A stretch of 12,616 nt of DNA from Nanobdellota archaeon. GTDB taxonomy: Archaea; Nanobdellota; Nanobdellia; Pacearchaeales; GW2011-AR1. Every line of letters starts with the position of its first letter. Within the stretch, counting starts at the first letter, position 1. The stretch is from the NCBI GenBank assembly GCA_018901375.1, contig JAHIEP010000080.1, positions 1 through 12,616 of the forward strand, given 5' to 3'. Below are positions 1 through 5,301 of this stretch, in pieces. The translations under genes and the position numbers were made by a program. Below the pieces are notes generated by a model that ran no database searches, had not been told where the DNA came from, and saw nothing but the letters and a program-made list of their open reading frames with translations.

Positions 1-1
1 A

Positions 2-124
2 GAAAAACTCCCAAACGCATTCGTCGAAGGCGGCGGACATAAAAACGCCGGAGCAATCAACTACATTCCCCGAATGAAAGAAGACGTCTACAAAGAAGTT
101 CGAAACTTTATTGAAAACCGATAA
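2..124 (+). CDS. DHH/DHHA1-family phosphoesterase, C-terminal end (partial)
   Basis: This is the last 40 codons of a gene that enters from the left edge, read in the frame starting at base 2 and ending at TAA 122-124. Residues 10-17 read GGGHKNAG, which matches the glycine-rich GGGH motif of DHHA1 domains. That domain forms the substrate-binding C-terminal half of RecJ/NrnA-like DHH phosphoesterases and also occurs in alanyl-tRNA synthetase. The following Ile-rich strand and the charged helix up to the stop fit the last elements of a DHHA1 fold. By family this would be a Mn-dependent nucleic-acid or small-nucleotide phosphoesterase in the cytoplasm, such as the archaeal RecJ-like nucleases. 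The catalytic DHH half lies outside the window, so the subfamily cannot be set. Codons end mostly in A or C, like the downstream plus-strand HNH gene. Confidence 0.7.
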   Translation, partial: EKLPNAFVEGGGHKNAGAINYIPRMKEDVYKEVRNFIENR

Positions 125-206
125 TCTTAACCCAATCCTAAACAAACTTTTATCTCCCAAAAAATCAGCCTATTCCCACCGAAAAAAGTTACCCTCTTAA
201 CCCTCC

Positions 207-212
207 AAAAAA
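207..212 (-). terminator. Oligo-T tract after the tRNA gene
   Basis: On the minus strand a run of six T starts six bases past the discriminator base of the tRNA-Glu gene. A second T6 run (bases 182-187) follows 19 bases further on. Archaeal RNA polymerase ends transcription at short oligo-T tracts, so these are the likely tRNA terminator and its backup. No hairpin is needed or seen. Confidence 0.5.
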
Positions 213-217
213 TTCCA

Positions 218-376
218 CGCTCGCACCGGGATTTGAACCCGGGTCACCACCGTTCTCCAAAAAAATCTCTAGGAGATTGTTAATGGTTGTTCAAGCGAAC
301 CGAAACCGTTGTCTCATCGACGAGGGTTTCCCACCTCTTGAGAGGGTGGCATCCTTGGCCACTAGACTATGCGAGC
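218..376 (-). tRNA. tRNA-Glu(CTC), split by an 86-nt intron
   Basis: The minus strand folds as a full tRNA. The acceptor stem is GCTCGCA paired with TGCGAGC, the D stem is GTCT paired with GGAT (with G-U pairs), the anticodon stem is CCACC paired with GGTGG, and the T arm is CCGGG-TTCAAAT-CCCGG. The discriminator base is G at 218. Without splicing, the 3' half of the anticodon stem has no partner at the right distance. Removing bases 338-253 restores a seven-base loop CTCTCAC with anticodon CTC (bases 342-340), which decodes GAG for glutamate. The mature length is 73 nt with no encoded CCA, so CCA must be added enzymatically. The intron lies between positions 37 and 38, the usual archaeal site. 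Confidence 0.93.
253..338 (-). other. tRNA intron with bulge-helix-bulge splice sites
   Basis: The junctions can be drawn as a bulge-helix-bulge. Loop bases CTCT of the 5' exon pair with GGAG near the intron 3' end (one G-U pair). This leaves three-base bulges CAA and AAC, with cuts giving exon ends A37 and C38. That is the substrate form of the archaeal tRNA splicing endonuclease. At 86 nt the intron is longer than most archaeal tRNA introns. It contains a perfect 6-bp hairpin with a 3-base loop at 264-278 and a GGG-AAA-CCC turn near its 5' end. No ORF was seen, and no convincing C/D box pair. Confidence 0.85.
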
Positions 377-399
377 TTATCATTAAACAATAAAATCAG

Positions 400-408
400 T
401 TTTTAAGG
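400..408 (-). promoter_or_regulatory. TATA-like box for the tRNA gene
   Basis: The minus strand reads CCTTAAAAA with its centre about 28 bases upstream of the mature tRNA 5' end at 376. This is the spacing expected for an archaeal TBP site with a start a few bases before the tRNA. The whole spacer is AT-rich, so the exact box is uncertain. Confidence 0.4.
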
Positions 409-442
409 TTTTAGATTTAATCAGCTTTTCATCTAACCAAAA

Positions 443-450
443 CCTTTATC
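443..450 (+). promoter_or_regulatory. TATA-like box for the HNH gene
   Basis: CCTTTATC is centred about 27 bases before the ATG at 474. That spacing puts the transcription start at or next to the start codon, and no Shine-Dalgarno sequence precedes the ATG. Both points suggest a leaderless mRNA. Confidence 0.45.
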
Positions 451-473
451 ATCCCAAACATCTTTAGCTAACA

Positions 474-1052
474 ATGCTATACGGAAACAAAACATTCACA
501 TCTTGGGACAAACAACAAACAAACCTAGCCATAAAACTATTCAAAGAAGAAAAATCCTTCGAAGAAATCGCCGACCACCTCAACGCCTTCATCCAAGAAA
601 TTTACACAGACTCAAAGAAAAACATCATCCGCTCCCCAAAAGCAATCGCCCACAAACTCCAAAAACTCGGTTACATTTCAGAAACCCAATTAGAAAATTT
701 CCAAGAAAAAAAAGCCAGAAAAATAGAAGTAAAAAGAGAATTCAACCGAAAAGACACAAAAGAAAAAATCCTAAAACGTGACGACTACAAATGCGTCCTA
801 TGCGACTCCAAAAAAGACCTCCAATTCTGTCACATCGTCCCCTTCAGAAAAACCTTCGACAATATAGAAAAAGAAGCAATCACTCTCTGCGAAAAAGACC
901 ACGAACTTTTCGACCAAAACTCCGAATACGAAACCAAAAAAATATTCGAAACAATGAAAAAATACTACCCAAACTACGACGACGAATACAAAATAATCTC
1001 AGAATTCAATCCCTTCACAAACCGAGACAAATGCGAAATCACCAGAAAATAA
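474..1052 (+). CDS. HNH endonuclease with N-terminal Myb/SANT-like helix-turn-helix
   Basis: The 192-aa protein has two parts. Residues 8-67 look like a Myb/SANT-type DNA-binding unit: an early Trp (11), a helix, then a recognition-helix pattern with RSPKAIAHKLQKLGY at 53-67. Residues 107-146 form an HNH (beta-beta-alpha metal) nuclease: C107 and C110, catalytic His120 in CHIVPF, Asn130, then C139 and H143. The four Cys/His around the motif could hold a structural zinc. Such proteins cut double-stranded DNA and are often free-standing homing endonucleases or mobile nucleases. This one lies beside an intron-bearing tRNA gene, which is a common setting for mobile DNA. Its last 46 codons are present again, degraded, at 1598-1735. 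The ATG is supported by the TATA box 27 bases upstream. Target and biological role are unknown. Confidence 0.85.
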   Translation: MLYGNKTFTSWDKQQTNLAIKLFKEEKSFEEIADHLNAFIQEIYTDSKKNIIRSPKAIAHKLQKLGYISETQLENFQEKKARKIEVKREFNRKDTKEKILKRDDYKCVLCDSKKDLQFCHIVPFRKTFDNIEKEAITLCEKDHELFDQNSEYETKKIFETMKKYYPNYDDEYKIISEFNPFTNRDKCEITRK

Positions 1053-1060
1053 CCAACCAC

Positions 1061-1067
1061 ATATATT
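1061..1067 (+). promoter_or_regulatory. TATA-like box for the 83-aa membrane protein
   Basis: ATATATT lies in the spacer just after the HNH stop and is centred about 32 bases before the ATG at 1096. Transcription would start around 1090, giving a leader of only a few bases. No Shine-Dalgarno sequence is seen. Confidence 0.4.
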
Positions 1068-1095
1068 CTTATTAACAAAAAGAACACATATCAGT

Positions 1096-1347
1096 ATGGC
1101 AATAAATTCAAAGGAAATAATAATAATTTTAATTGGACTCATCAGCTCAACACTAATTGCCTTCTCATTTTCAATTCAAAATCTCAAACCAAATAATTAC
1201 AATACAATCTATCCAATTTTATTTGCAACAGTTATAATCGTATTCTTTATCGTTTGGTTTCTACTCAAAGAAAACACAGAAATCAAAAAAGAAATAGCTA
1301 ATCAAAAAATCAATCTAAAAAAACTAAATGAAAAGCTTAATATATAA
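1096..1347 (+). CDS. Small two-pass membrane protein with a C-terminal coiled coil
   Basis: This 83-aa protein is not recognised as a family. Residues 7-26 and 39-57 are strongly hydrophobic helices, separated by a short polar loop with LKPNNYN at 30-36. Residues 58-83 form a Lys/Glu/Asn-rich amphipathic helix with hydrophobic residues at coiled-coil spacing. The positively charged tail suggests both ends lie in the cytoplasm. The layout recalls small membrane anchors or holin-like proteins, but nothing specific supports a function. The gene sits between the HNH gene and its degraded copy, with its own TATA box. Its codons are poorer in C and richer in T than the HNH gene, so it may have a different history. 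Confidence 0.65.
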   Translation: MAINSKEIIIILIGLISSTLIAFSFSIQNLKPNNYNTIYPILFATVIIVFFIVWFLLKENTEIKKEIANQKINLKKLNEKLNI

Positions 1348-1394
1348 GAACAACTAATAAATATTAAGGCAGAATTAAAATATTTAAAAAACAA

Positions 1395-1499
1395 ATGATA
1401 GAAAAAAACTTTAACCAAATCATGATAGAAATTGGATTAATTTTATTACTATCAATAGCCGCCTTCATATTGATAAACTTCATTTTATTCCCAAGATAA
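1395..1499 (+). CDS. Possible 34-aa single-pass membrane protein
   Basis: The ORF runs from ATG 1395 to TAA 1497-1499. It encodes a short polar start (MIEKNFNQ) and then one hydrophobic helix from about residue 9 to 32, ending FPR. A second in-frame ATG at 1422 would give a 25-aa version. AT-rich TATA-like stretches lie at 1355-1365 and 1377-1388, but there is no Shine-Dalgarno sequence. Chance ORFs of this size are common. The case rests on the continuous membrane helix with a charged N-terminus and on its place next to another small membrane protein gene on the same strand. Confidence 0.35.
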   Translation: MIEKNFNQIMIEIGLILLLSIAAFILINFILFPR

Positions 1500-1597
1500 C
1501 CTCAACTTATTAAACACTCTACCAACCATCTAAAAAATAGATAGCAAGAAAATAACATAAGCCAACCAACTCATTCTGAAGCGAAGCGTATCTGTCC

Positions 1598-1735
1598 GAC
1601 CACGAACTCTTCGACCAAAACTCCGAATACGAAATAATAAAAAAATATTACCCAAACTACGACGACGAATACAAAATAATCTCCGAATTCAACCCCTTCA
1701 CAAACCAAGACAAACTAGAAATCACAAGAAAATAA
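1598..1735 (+). pseudogene. Degenerate second copy of the HNH gene 3' end
   Basis: The 45 codons plus TAA repeat the C-terminal end of the HNH gene (about 908-1052). Identical runs include DHELFDQNSEYE and KKYYPNYDDEYKIISEFNPFTN. The copy lacks about six internal codons (the TKKIFETM region is reduced to II) and carries substitutions such as R to Q and C to L near the end. It has no start codon and lacks the Cys-Cys-His catalytic core, so it cannot be a nuclease. The frame is intact through to the stop, so either the copy is young or the segment is kept. Homology begins abruptly at GACCACGAAC. Confidence 0.85.
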
Positions 1736-1907
1736 AATCCAAATTCCCAACTGCTAATCTAAAATTGCTAATCTAAAATTGCTAATCTAAAATTACATAC
1801 CCCAATCAGAAATCCGTGTTAATCCATAAAATCCTGTCCCCAATCCATGTTCCTTTTTAATCTACAGCCAACTCCATTCATCTACACAAGAAAATAATCC
1901 TCAACAC
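1736..1907. other. Spacer without genes: short repeats and spacer-like words
   Basis: No ORF of note is seen on either strand. The stretch holds three tandem 14-bp units (1753-1794) and then a run in which AATCC recurs (1811-1848). On the minus strand that run reads as repeated GGATT words. Such low-complexity words look like drifting intergenic repeats. No promoter or terminator stands out. Confidence 0.5.
1753..1794. repeat. Three perfect tandem copies of a 14-bp unit
   Basis: GCTAATCTAAAATT occurs three times without a mismatch at 1753-1766, 1767-1780 and 1781-1794. It lies in a gene-free spacer between convergent genes (the HNH relic on + and the acidic surface protein on -). Slippage is the simplest origin. 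No function is indicated. Confidence 0.9.
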
Positions 1908-2882
1908 TCACAACCTCAAAACAATCAAAACAGCGACGAGCAATATCAAAAATATCAAACCCAAAACCCAAACCAATCTCCAATCAAAACCCTCATCATC
2001 TTCAACTCCACCCAAAACAATCCCACTAGCATTAACACTAACCGAAGCACTAATAATAGAATCCTCACCGACAAAATAATTCACACTCTGAAAACCCTCC
2101 TTCTTGCTTTTACTTTTTCGAGTCACCATATCATCATCCACAACACAAATCAAATCAGCACCCGAACAATCCTCATCAACACCATTCCCACAAACCTCAA
2201 CAGCACCCGGATGAACCGAAGCATCGTTATCATTACAATCCACGTCGCTGTCATACCCATCATCGTCCAAATCATTATCAACCCAAGGCAAACACCCTCC
2301 AGAAAAACATCCAAAATTACAATCCTCAATCAACCAAGGAACAACATTACTAGAACAATAAGAATTCTCCGTCCCTGCATTCTCACAAACCGGAACATTA
2401 AAATCCTGATAAACGTCCCCATCACTACAATAATTCAACCCGCCCACACAAACCGGAACCCCACAATCCAAATCTTCATAACAAACAATCATAACATCGT
2501 CGTCAAAATCGTCATCATCACAAGCACAATCAGAATCACAAAAATAATCCTCGTCAAAATCAAAATCACCCTCGTCAAAATCAAAACTAACATTCAACTC
2601 ATCATAAAATCCATCCATAAAATCCGAAAAATCCTCTTCATCCAAAAACCCTCCACAAGAATCACAATCCCACTCATCAAACTCAAAATAAAAATCATCA
2701 AAAAACCCGTCGCTGAAATCATATTTATCTTCCAAGCTATTAAAATAATTGTCCATATATTCCAAAAAATCTCCCTCGACAAAAAAATCAACACGAGAAT
2801 AAGAATTCGCCGAAACAAAAACAAGACCAGCTAAAACTATAAACAATATCCCAAGCCCAAAGGTTTTTGCATTTACCATCAT
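1908..2882 (-). CDS. Secreted, C-terminally anchored acidic surface protein with MopE-like motif
   Basis: This 324-aa protein starts with a signal peptide (residues 5-25). Residues 31-130 are extraordinary: 41 Asp/Glu and 20 Phe in 100 residues, one Lys and no Arg, arranged as repeating Asp-Phe words. A Cys-rich part follows (about 116-197). Residues 202-246 carry the putative metal-binding repeat of MopE-like proteins, with [13 protein letters not shown] and then [10 protein letters not shown] Lys-rich link (255-261) leads to a short Ser/Val-rich region and a membrane helix at 303-323 ending in one Arg. It is probably anchored by its C-terminus with the acidic part outside. Metal binding (Ca or Cu) is an inference from the MopE-like motif and the charge. 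Two ATG codons in a row open the gene, and no clear Shine-Dalgarno sequence precedes them. Confidence 0.85.
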   Translation of the reverse strand: MMVNAKTFGLGILFIVLAGLVFVSANSYSRVDFFVEGDFLEYMDNYFNSLEDKYDFSDGFFDDFYFEFDEWDCDSCGGFLDEEDFSDFMDGFYDELNVSFDFDEGDFDFDEDYFCDSDCACDDDDFDDDVMIVCYEDLDCGVPVCVGGLNYCSDGDVYQDFNVPVCENAGTENSYCSSNVVPWLIEDCNFGCFSGGCLPWVDNDLDDDGYDSDVDCNDNDASVHPGAVEVCGNGVDEDCSGADLICVVDDDMVTRKSKSKKEGFQSVNYFVGEDSIISASVSVNASGIVLGGVEDDEGFDWRLVWVLGLIFLILLVAVLIVLRL

Positions 2883-2910
2883 TATTTATCAGAACTCTTC
2901 TTCCCGGGAC

Positions 2911-2916
2911 AAAAAA
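2911..2916 (-). terminator. Oligo-T tract between the four-helix-bundle gene and the acidic protein gene
   Basis: Downstream of the four-helix-bundle stop, the minus strand has TTTTG and then a run of six T about 48 bases past the stop codon. This is a plausible archaeal terminator. It would separate that gene from the next one, whose ATG lies 29 bases further on. Confidence 0.35.
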
Positions 2917-2963
2917 CAAAACAAATCTCCCTTTTAAAACTTAATTGTCCTACAGAATATAAA

Positions 2964-3338
2964 TCATTCAACACTTTCACTTAAAACAAATTCGATAAAT
3001 CTAGCCAACATTCTAATCAATTCTTCAAAATCTCCAACCAAATTCTTAACTTCATCCTCCTCCAAATATCCAACCCTCCCCGATAAAATCAATTGACTCT
3101 CAACCTCTCGAACACTCCCCATCGCGTTATACAAGAACCCAACAAAATCCTTACTTGTTCGACGGCCACAACCTTCAGCGATATTAGACGAAATACTAAC
3201 AACTGCTCTCCTTAATTGCGAAGTCAATCCATAAATCTCACTCTTAGGAAATCTCTTCGTAACCTCATAAATCTTTTCGGCCAACTCCATAGACCTCTCC
3301 CAAATCCGAAGCTCTCTAAAATCCCTAATTTTCTTCAT
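2964..3338 (-). CDS. Four-helix-bundle protein (S23/IVP family)
   Basis: This 124-aa protein belongs to the small four-helix-bundle family first found as ORFs inside 23S rRNA intervening sequences. The opening FRELRIWERSMELAEKIYE, the central RFPKSEIYGLTSQLRRA, the SISSNIAEGCGR turn, and the last helices with SQLILSGRVGYL are the family's typical marks. The family's role is not settled: members form pentameric bundles with a basic surface and may bind nucleic acid. Here the gene stands alone and is not within an rRNA. The ATG at 3338 is chosen over an upstream in-frame TTG at 3395 because family members begin at this point. Family members are widely exchanged between lineages. It seems to have its own promoter after DUF2073. 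Confidence 0.88.
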   Translation of the reverse strand: MKKIRDFRELRIWERSMELAEKIYEVTKRFPKSEIYGLTSQLRRAVVSISSNIAEGCGRRTSKDFVGFLYNAMGSVREVESQLILSGRVGYLEEDEVKNLVGDFEELIRMLARFIEFVLSESVE

Positions 3339-3353
3339 AATAAAATCCCTCTC

Positions 3354-3373
3354 TCGAAGGCGACAGCCTTCGA
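3354..3373 (-). promoter_or_regulatory. Perfect hairpin in the leader of the four-helix-bundle gene
   Basis: TCGAAGGC and GCCTTCGA form a perfect 8-bp stem around a 4-base loop. It ends about 15 bases before the ATG at 3338, just ahead of a GAGAGAGGG stretch that could serve as Shine-Dalgarno sequence. If transcribed, it would sit in the 5' leader and could limit ribosome access or protect the mRNA end. Alternatively it is one of the short mobile or spacer palindromes also seen at 5768 and 6534. Confidence 0.5.
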
Positions 3374-3409
3374 AATCCTCTCTCACCCTCTCCAATCCTC
3401 CCCAACCTA

Positions 3410-3417
3410 CTTATACT
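3410..3417 (-). promoter_or_regulatory. TATA-like box for the four-helix-bundle gene
   Basis: The minus strand reads AGTATAAG immediately after the DUF2073 stop codon (3418-3420). A start 26 bases downstream would fall near 3387. This gives a leader of about 50 bases that contains the 3354-3373 hairpin. Confidence 0.45.
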
Positions 3418-3837
3418 TCACCGTCGTTGAAGCATAAGTTCAATCTTCTTCGGATCCTTCGTAATATCCTTAACCACCGAAGCCGGTCCAATAATCGTAA
3501 TAGAATCCTGCTCACCAACAAGAATCCTTGCAATATTATGCCTCACCTTCTCAAACACTCCACGACTATCATTATCTCCAGACAAAGCAGCAATCTCAAT
3601 CCCCTGAAACCCCTCAATATTCCCAATCAGCGTCATAGAATTCTCAATCAACCTAACTTCCTCGTCGGGCTTCAACTTCCCCTGCAAAATCACAATCTTA
3701 TTTTTCAAAACAAGTCCCATAATTTTCTTAATCCTCCCAATAGCATCCTCACGAGCAATTTCCGAATACGGCATAAAATGAATAGTCAAATCATTTCCTT
3801 TAGAAACTTTCTTTATCACCTTCTTTTTAGAAACCAT
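3418..3837 (-). CDS. DUF2073 family protein (partner of archaeal Era-like GTPase)
   Basis: The 139-aa protein matches the archaeal DUF2073 family. Marks are the N-terminal SEIAREDAIGRIKKIM helix, the VILQGKLKPDEEVRLIE strand and turn, a middle GIEIAALSG strand, and a C-terminal TIIGPASVVKDITKDP segment. It is a cytosolic protein of unknown activity. From memory, the family is usually encoded next to an Era-like GTPase in archaea, hinting at a shared role in RNA or ribosome work. Here the GTPase lies about 2 kb upstream on the same strand, with an inserted block between them. The start is the ATG at 3837, which shares one base with the stop of the preceding MNT gene (TGATG). A TTG one codon earlier is less likely. 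The overlap suggests coupled translation with the antitoxin-type gene. Confidence 0.85.
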   Translation of the reverse strand: MVSKKKVIKKVSKGNDLTIHFMPYSEIAREDAIGRIKKIMGLVLKNKIVILQGKLKPDEEVRLIENSMTLIGNIEGFQGIEIAALSGDNDSRGVFEKVRHNIARILVGEQDSITIIGPASVVKDITKDPKKIELMLQRR

Positions 3838-4154
3838 CAAATCTCAACTCCCTCCTCAACAGCCAGCCCAATAACAGTTTGACGATTCTCCCTTACCCTT
3901 TCAAACTCACCAGAAGTCAAACAAACAAAATCCACAGAATAATCAACATTCCAATATTTATACACCTTACCCATTCTCCCAAGCCTCTTCCCTTCATCAA
4001 ACTCATCGCTAACAACAATAAAATCAAAATCGCTATCCTTTCCAAAATCTCCACGAGCACGACTACCAAATAAAATCAACTTTTTCAAAGACAATCCATT
4101 TAACAAGGCTTTCTTGAATTTCTTAGCAATATCTAAATTTTCATTTTTATCCAT
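3837..4154 (-). CDS. MNT-type minimal nucleotidyltransferase (second module)
   Basis: This 105-aa protein is a minimal nucleotidyltransferase of the kind that partners HEPN proteins. It has the GSRARGD loop at 30-36, the SDFDF signature at 41-45 with two metal-binding Asp, and a third Asp (75) in the YSVDF strand, so the active site looks complete. In HEPN/MNT toxin-antitoxin systems the MNT protein counters the HEPN toxin, in studied cases by adding AMP groups to it. It begins 22 bases inside the end of the upstream HEPN gene, after a GAGGTT Shine-Dalgarno-like sequence, and ends by overlapping the DUF2073 start. It is a clear paralogue of the MNT gene at 4519-4839, and the two share the same C-terminal ending (EGVEI). 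Confidence 0.9.
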   Translation of the reverse strand: MDKNENLDIAKKFKKALLNGLSLKKLILFGSRARGDFGKDSDFDFIVVSDEFDEGKRLGRMGKVYKYWNVDYSVDFVCLTSGEFERVRENRQTVIGLAVEEGVEI

Positions 4155-4519
4155 TCTAAAACCTCGCTAGTTAATTTAATAAATTTTTCTGCCTCGTCTT
4201 TCTCAAAACTTTCCGCAGGAATTAATCCCTCATCCACACAATATCTAGAATTAATATATGACTCAGAAAGCTTTTCTAATCTTTTTTCAATATCACCCGG
4301 CAATCCAACTTTCTTTCCCAATCTCATTAAATCATGAGTCTTAATCAAATCATTCCCATCTTTTAACCACAATGCCTTCAATGCCTTCTCGACAGACTGC
4401 TCACACAAAAAAACTGCAACGTAATATTTCTCACCATCAAAATTATACCTAGCACTATCCAAATCAGCCTCAGACTGCAAAAACCACTTCTTAAATTCCT
4501 CCTTATTTTCGCATACCAT
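4133..4519 (-). CDS. HEPN-domain protein (second module)
   Basis: This 128-aa all-helical protein belongs to the HEPN family of PF05168 type. Residues 3-25 form the first helix with the EADLDSARY pattern, followed by FLCEQSVEKALKALWL at 37-52, THDLMRLGKK at 61-70, and the late SRYCVDEG turn. HEPN proteins paired with MNT are RNase-type toxins or binding partners. The canonical catalytic R-X4-6-H is missing: the only His is H62 in THDL, with no Arg at the needed distance. It might act through other residues or be regulatory. The ATG at 4519 shares one base with the stop of MNT1; a TTG one codon upstream is the alternative. It overlaps MNT2 by 22 bases. Confidence 0.88.
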   Translation of the reverse strand: MVCENKEEFKKWFLQSEADLDSARYNFDGEKYYVAVFLCEQSVEKALKALWLKDGNDLIKTHDLMRLGKKVGLPGDIEKRLEKLSESYINSRYCVDEGLIPAESFEKDEAEKFIKLTSEVLEWIKMKI

Positions 4520-4839
4520 CAAATCTCAACCCCCTCCCCGACAGCTAATCCTACGACAGTCTGACGATTATCTTTCATTCTCTCAAACTCACTAGAAGTC
4601 AAACAAATAAAATCCACAGAATAATTATCACTATCCCAAGCACTATACAATTCAGGAGCCCTCTTAAAACTCCGAACACCCTCAAACTCGTCACTAACCA
4701 CAATCAAATCAAAATCACTATCTTCCCTAAAATCCCCTCGTGCCCTACTTCCAAATAAAATTAACTTTCCAATATTAAACTTCTTAGAGAGAATCTCTTT
4801 GAAAGCTTTAACAATTTTTACATTTCCTTCTCTATCCAT
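4519..4839 (-). CDS. MNT-type minimal nucleotidyltransferase (first module)
   Basis: This 106-aa protein contains GSRARGD at 30-36, SDFDL at 41-45 and the third acidic residue at D76 in YSVDF. These are all the parts of a minimal nucleotidyltransferase active site. It would be the antitoxin-like partner of the HEPN gene that precedes it and overlaps it by 22 bases. A strong Shine-Dalgarno sequence, GGGAGGT, lies six bases before the ATG within the HEPN coding region, which favours separate, possibly higher, translation of the antitoxin. It is a paralogue of the MNT at 3837-4154. Its stop codon overlaps the start of the next HEPN gene. Confidence 0.9.
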   Translation of the reverse strand: MDREGNVKIVKAFKEILSKKFNIGKLILFGSRARGDFREDSDFDLIVVSDEFEGVRSFKRAPELYSAWDSDNYSVDFICLTSSEFERMKDNRQTVVGLAVGEGVEI

Positions 4840-5180
4840 TCTAATACCTCCCCAACAAAGTTAATAAAATTATCTACAGAACTTTTCTCAAATTCCTCCG
4901 CAACAGGATATCTCACCTTGGTATATAACAAAGATAACTCAGCAGATACTTTATAATATTTTTCCGGCAAACCAACCTTTTTACCGAGTGCAATCAAATC
5001 ATGCGTTCTAATTAATTCATTCCCCTTACTTAACCACAAAGCCTTCAATCCCTTCTCGACCGCCTGTTGACACCAAAAAACCGAAGCATAATAATCCTCA
5101 CTCTTCAAACTATTCTCCGCAGTTCTCAAATCAGCACCAGCCTGCTTCAACCACTTGTCATATTCTTCATTGTCAACCAT
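4818..5180 (-). CDS. HEPN-domain protein (first module)
   Basis: This 120-aa HEPN protein of PF05168 type has the helices KQAGADLRTAENSL (12-25), FWCQQAVEKGLKALWL (35-50), the RTHDLIALGKK segment (58-68), and a VRYPVAEE turn near 89. It is the likely toxin or effector half of a HEPN-MNT pair. As in its downstream copy, the usual R-X4-6-H ribonuclease motif is absent; R58 and H60 are only one residue apart. The ATG at 5180 follows the stop of a 25-codon ORF by four bases, and no Shine-Dalgarno sequence sits close to it. Its translation may therefore depend on ribosomes finishing that ORF. It overlaps MNT1 by 22 bases. Confidence 0.88.
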   Translation of the reverse strand: MVDNEEYDKWLKQAGADLRTAENSLKSEDYYASVFWCQQAVEKGLKALWLSKGNELIRTHDLIALGKKVGLPEKYYKVSAELSLLYTKVRYPVAEEFEKSSVDNFINFVGEVLEWIEKEM

Positions 5181-5184
5181 CTTA

Positions 5185-5262
5185 CTAATTTACAAACACT
5201 CCTAACTCGTTTAGATGTTTATCACTTTCTTCAATACCAACATTTTTATTTTCATCAACCAT
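5185..5262 (-). CDS. Possible 25-aa leader ORF or HEPN start relic
   Basis: The ORF starts ATGGTTGATGAA and ends TAG four bases before the HEPN ATG. Its product is short and charged (EESDKHLNELG at 11-21). Two things speak for it: the tight spacing to a HEPN start that lacks its own ribosome site, and a partial likeness to the HEPN N-terminus (MVD, then EE-x-DK-x-L). The likeness suggests a broken first copy of HEPN kept as a translation leader. It is short enough to be chance. Confidence 0.3.
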   Translation of the reverse strand: MVDENKNVGIEESDKHLNELGVFVN

Positions 5263-5301
5263 TATCTATTTCTCTCTTTATTTCTACCAACGCTGAAAAT
5301 T

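Larger units (their letters stand above)
3837..5180 (-). repeat. Tandem duplication of a HEPN-MNT gene pair (unit about 682 bp)
   Basis: Two HEPN-MNT modules follow head to tail with the same internal overlap (22 bases) and the same order. The MNT ends are nearly identical in DNA: the plus-strand segment starting at 3835 (CATCAAATCTCAAC) recurs at 4517, an offset of 682 bases. In both places the MNT stop fuses to the next gene as TGATGGT, although the next genes differ (HEPN in one case, DUF2073 in the other). Protein identity between copies is high in the motifs and lower elsewhere, so the duplication is not very recent. Confidence 0.85.

Noticed and set aside
253-338. C/D-box guide RNA inside the tRNA intron
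   Set aside because: A GATGAG word resembles box C, but no CTGA box D lies at a suitable place.
1753-1794. CRISPR-like array
   Set aside because: The 14-bp units are directly adjacent with no spacers, only three copies exist, and no cas gene is present.
2211-2834. Long open plus-strand frame of 207 codons opposite the acidic surface protein
   Set aside because: It is the mirror of the Asp/Phe-rich coding on the minus strand (Ile/Asn/Lys-rich product without domains). The minus-strand gene has a signal peptide, a MopE-like motif and a membrane anchor.
3339-3395. Longer form of the four-helix-bundle protein starting at TTG 3395
   Set aside because: The extra 19 residues run through a palindromic hairpin and do not resemble the family's N-terminus; the ATG at 3338 with a GAGAGAGGG ribosome-site-like stretch fits better.
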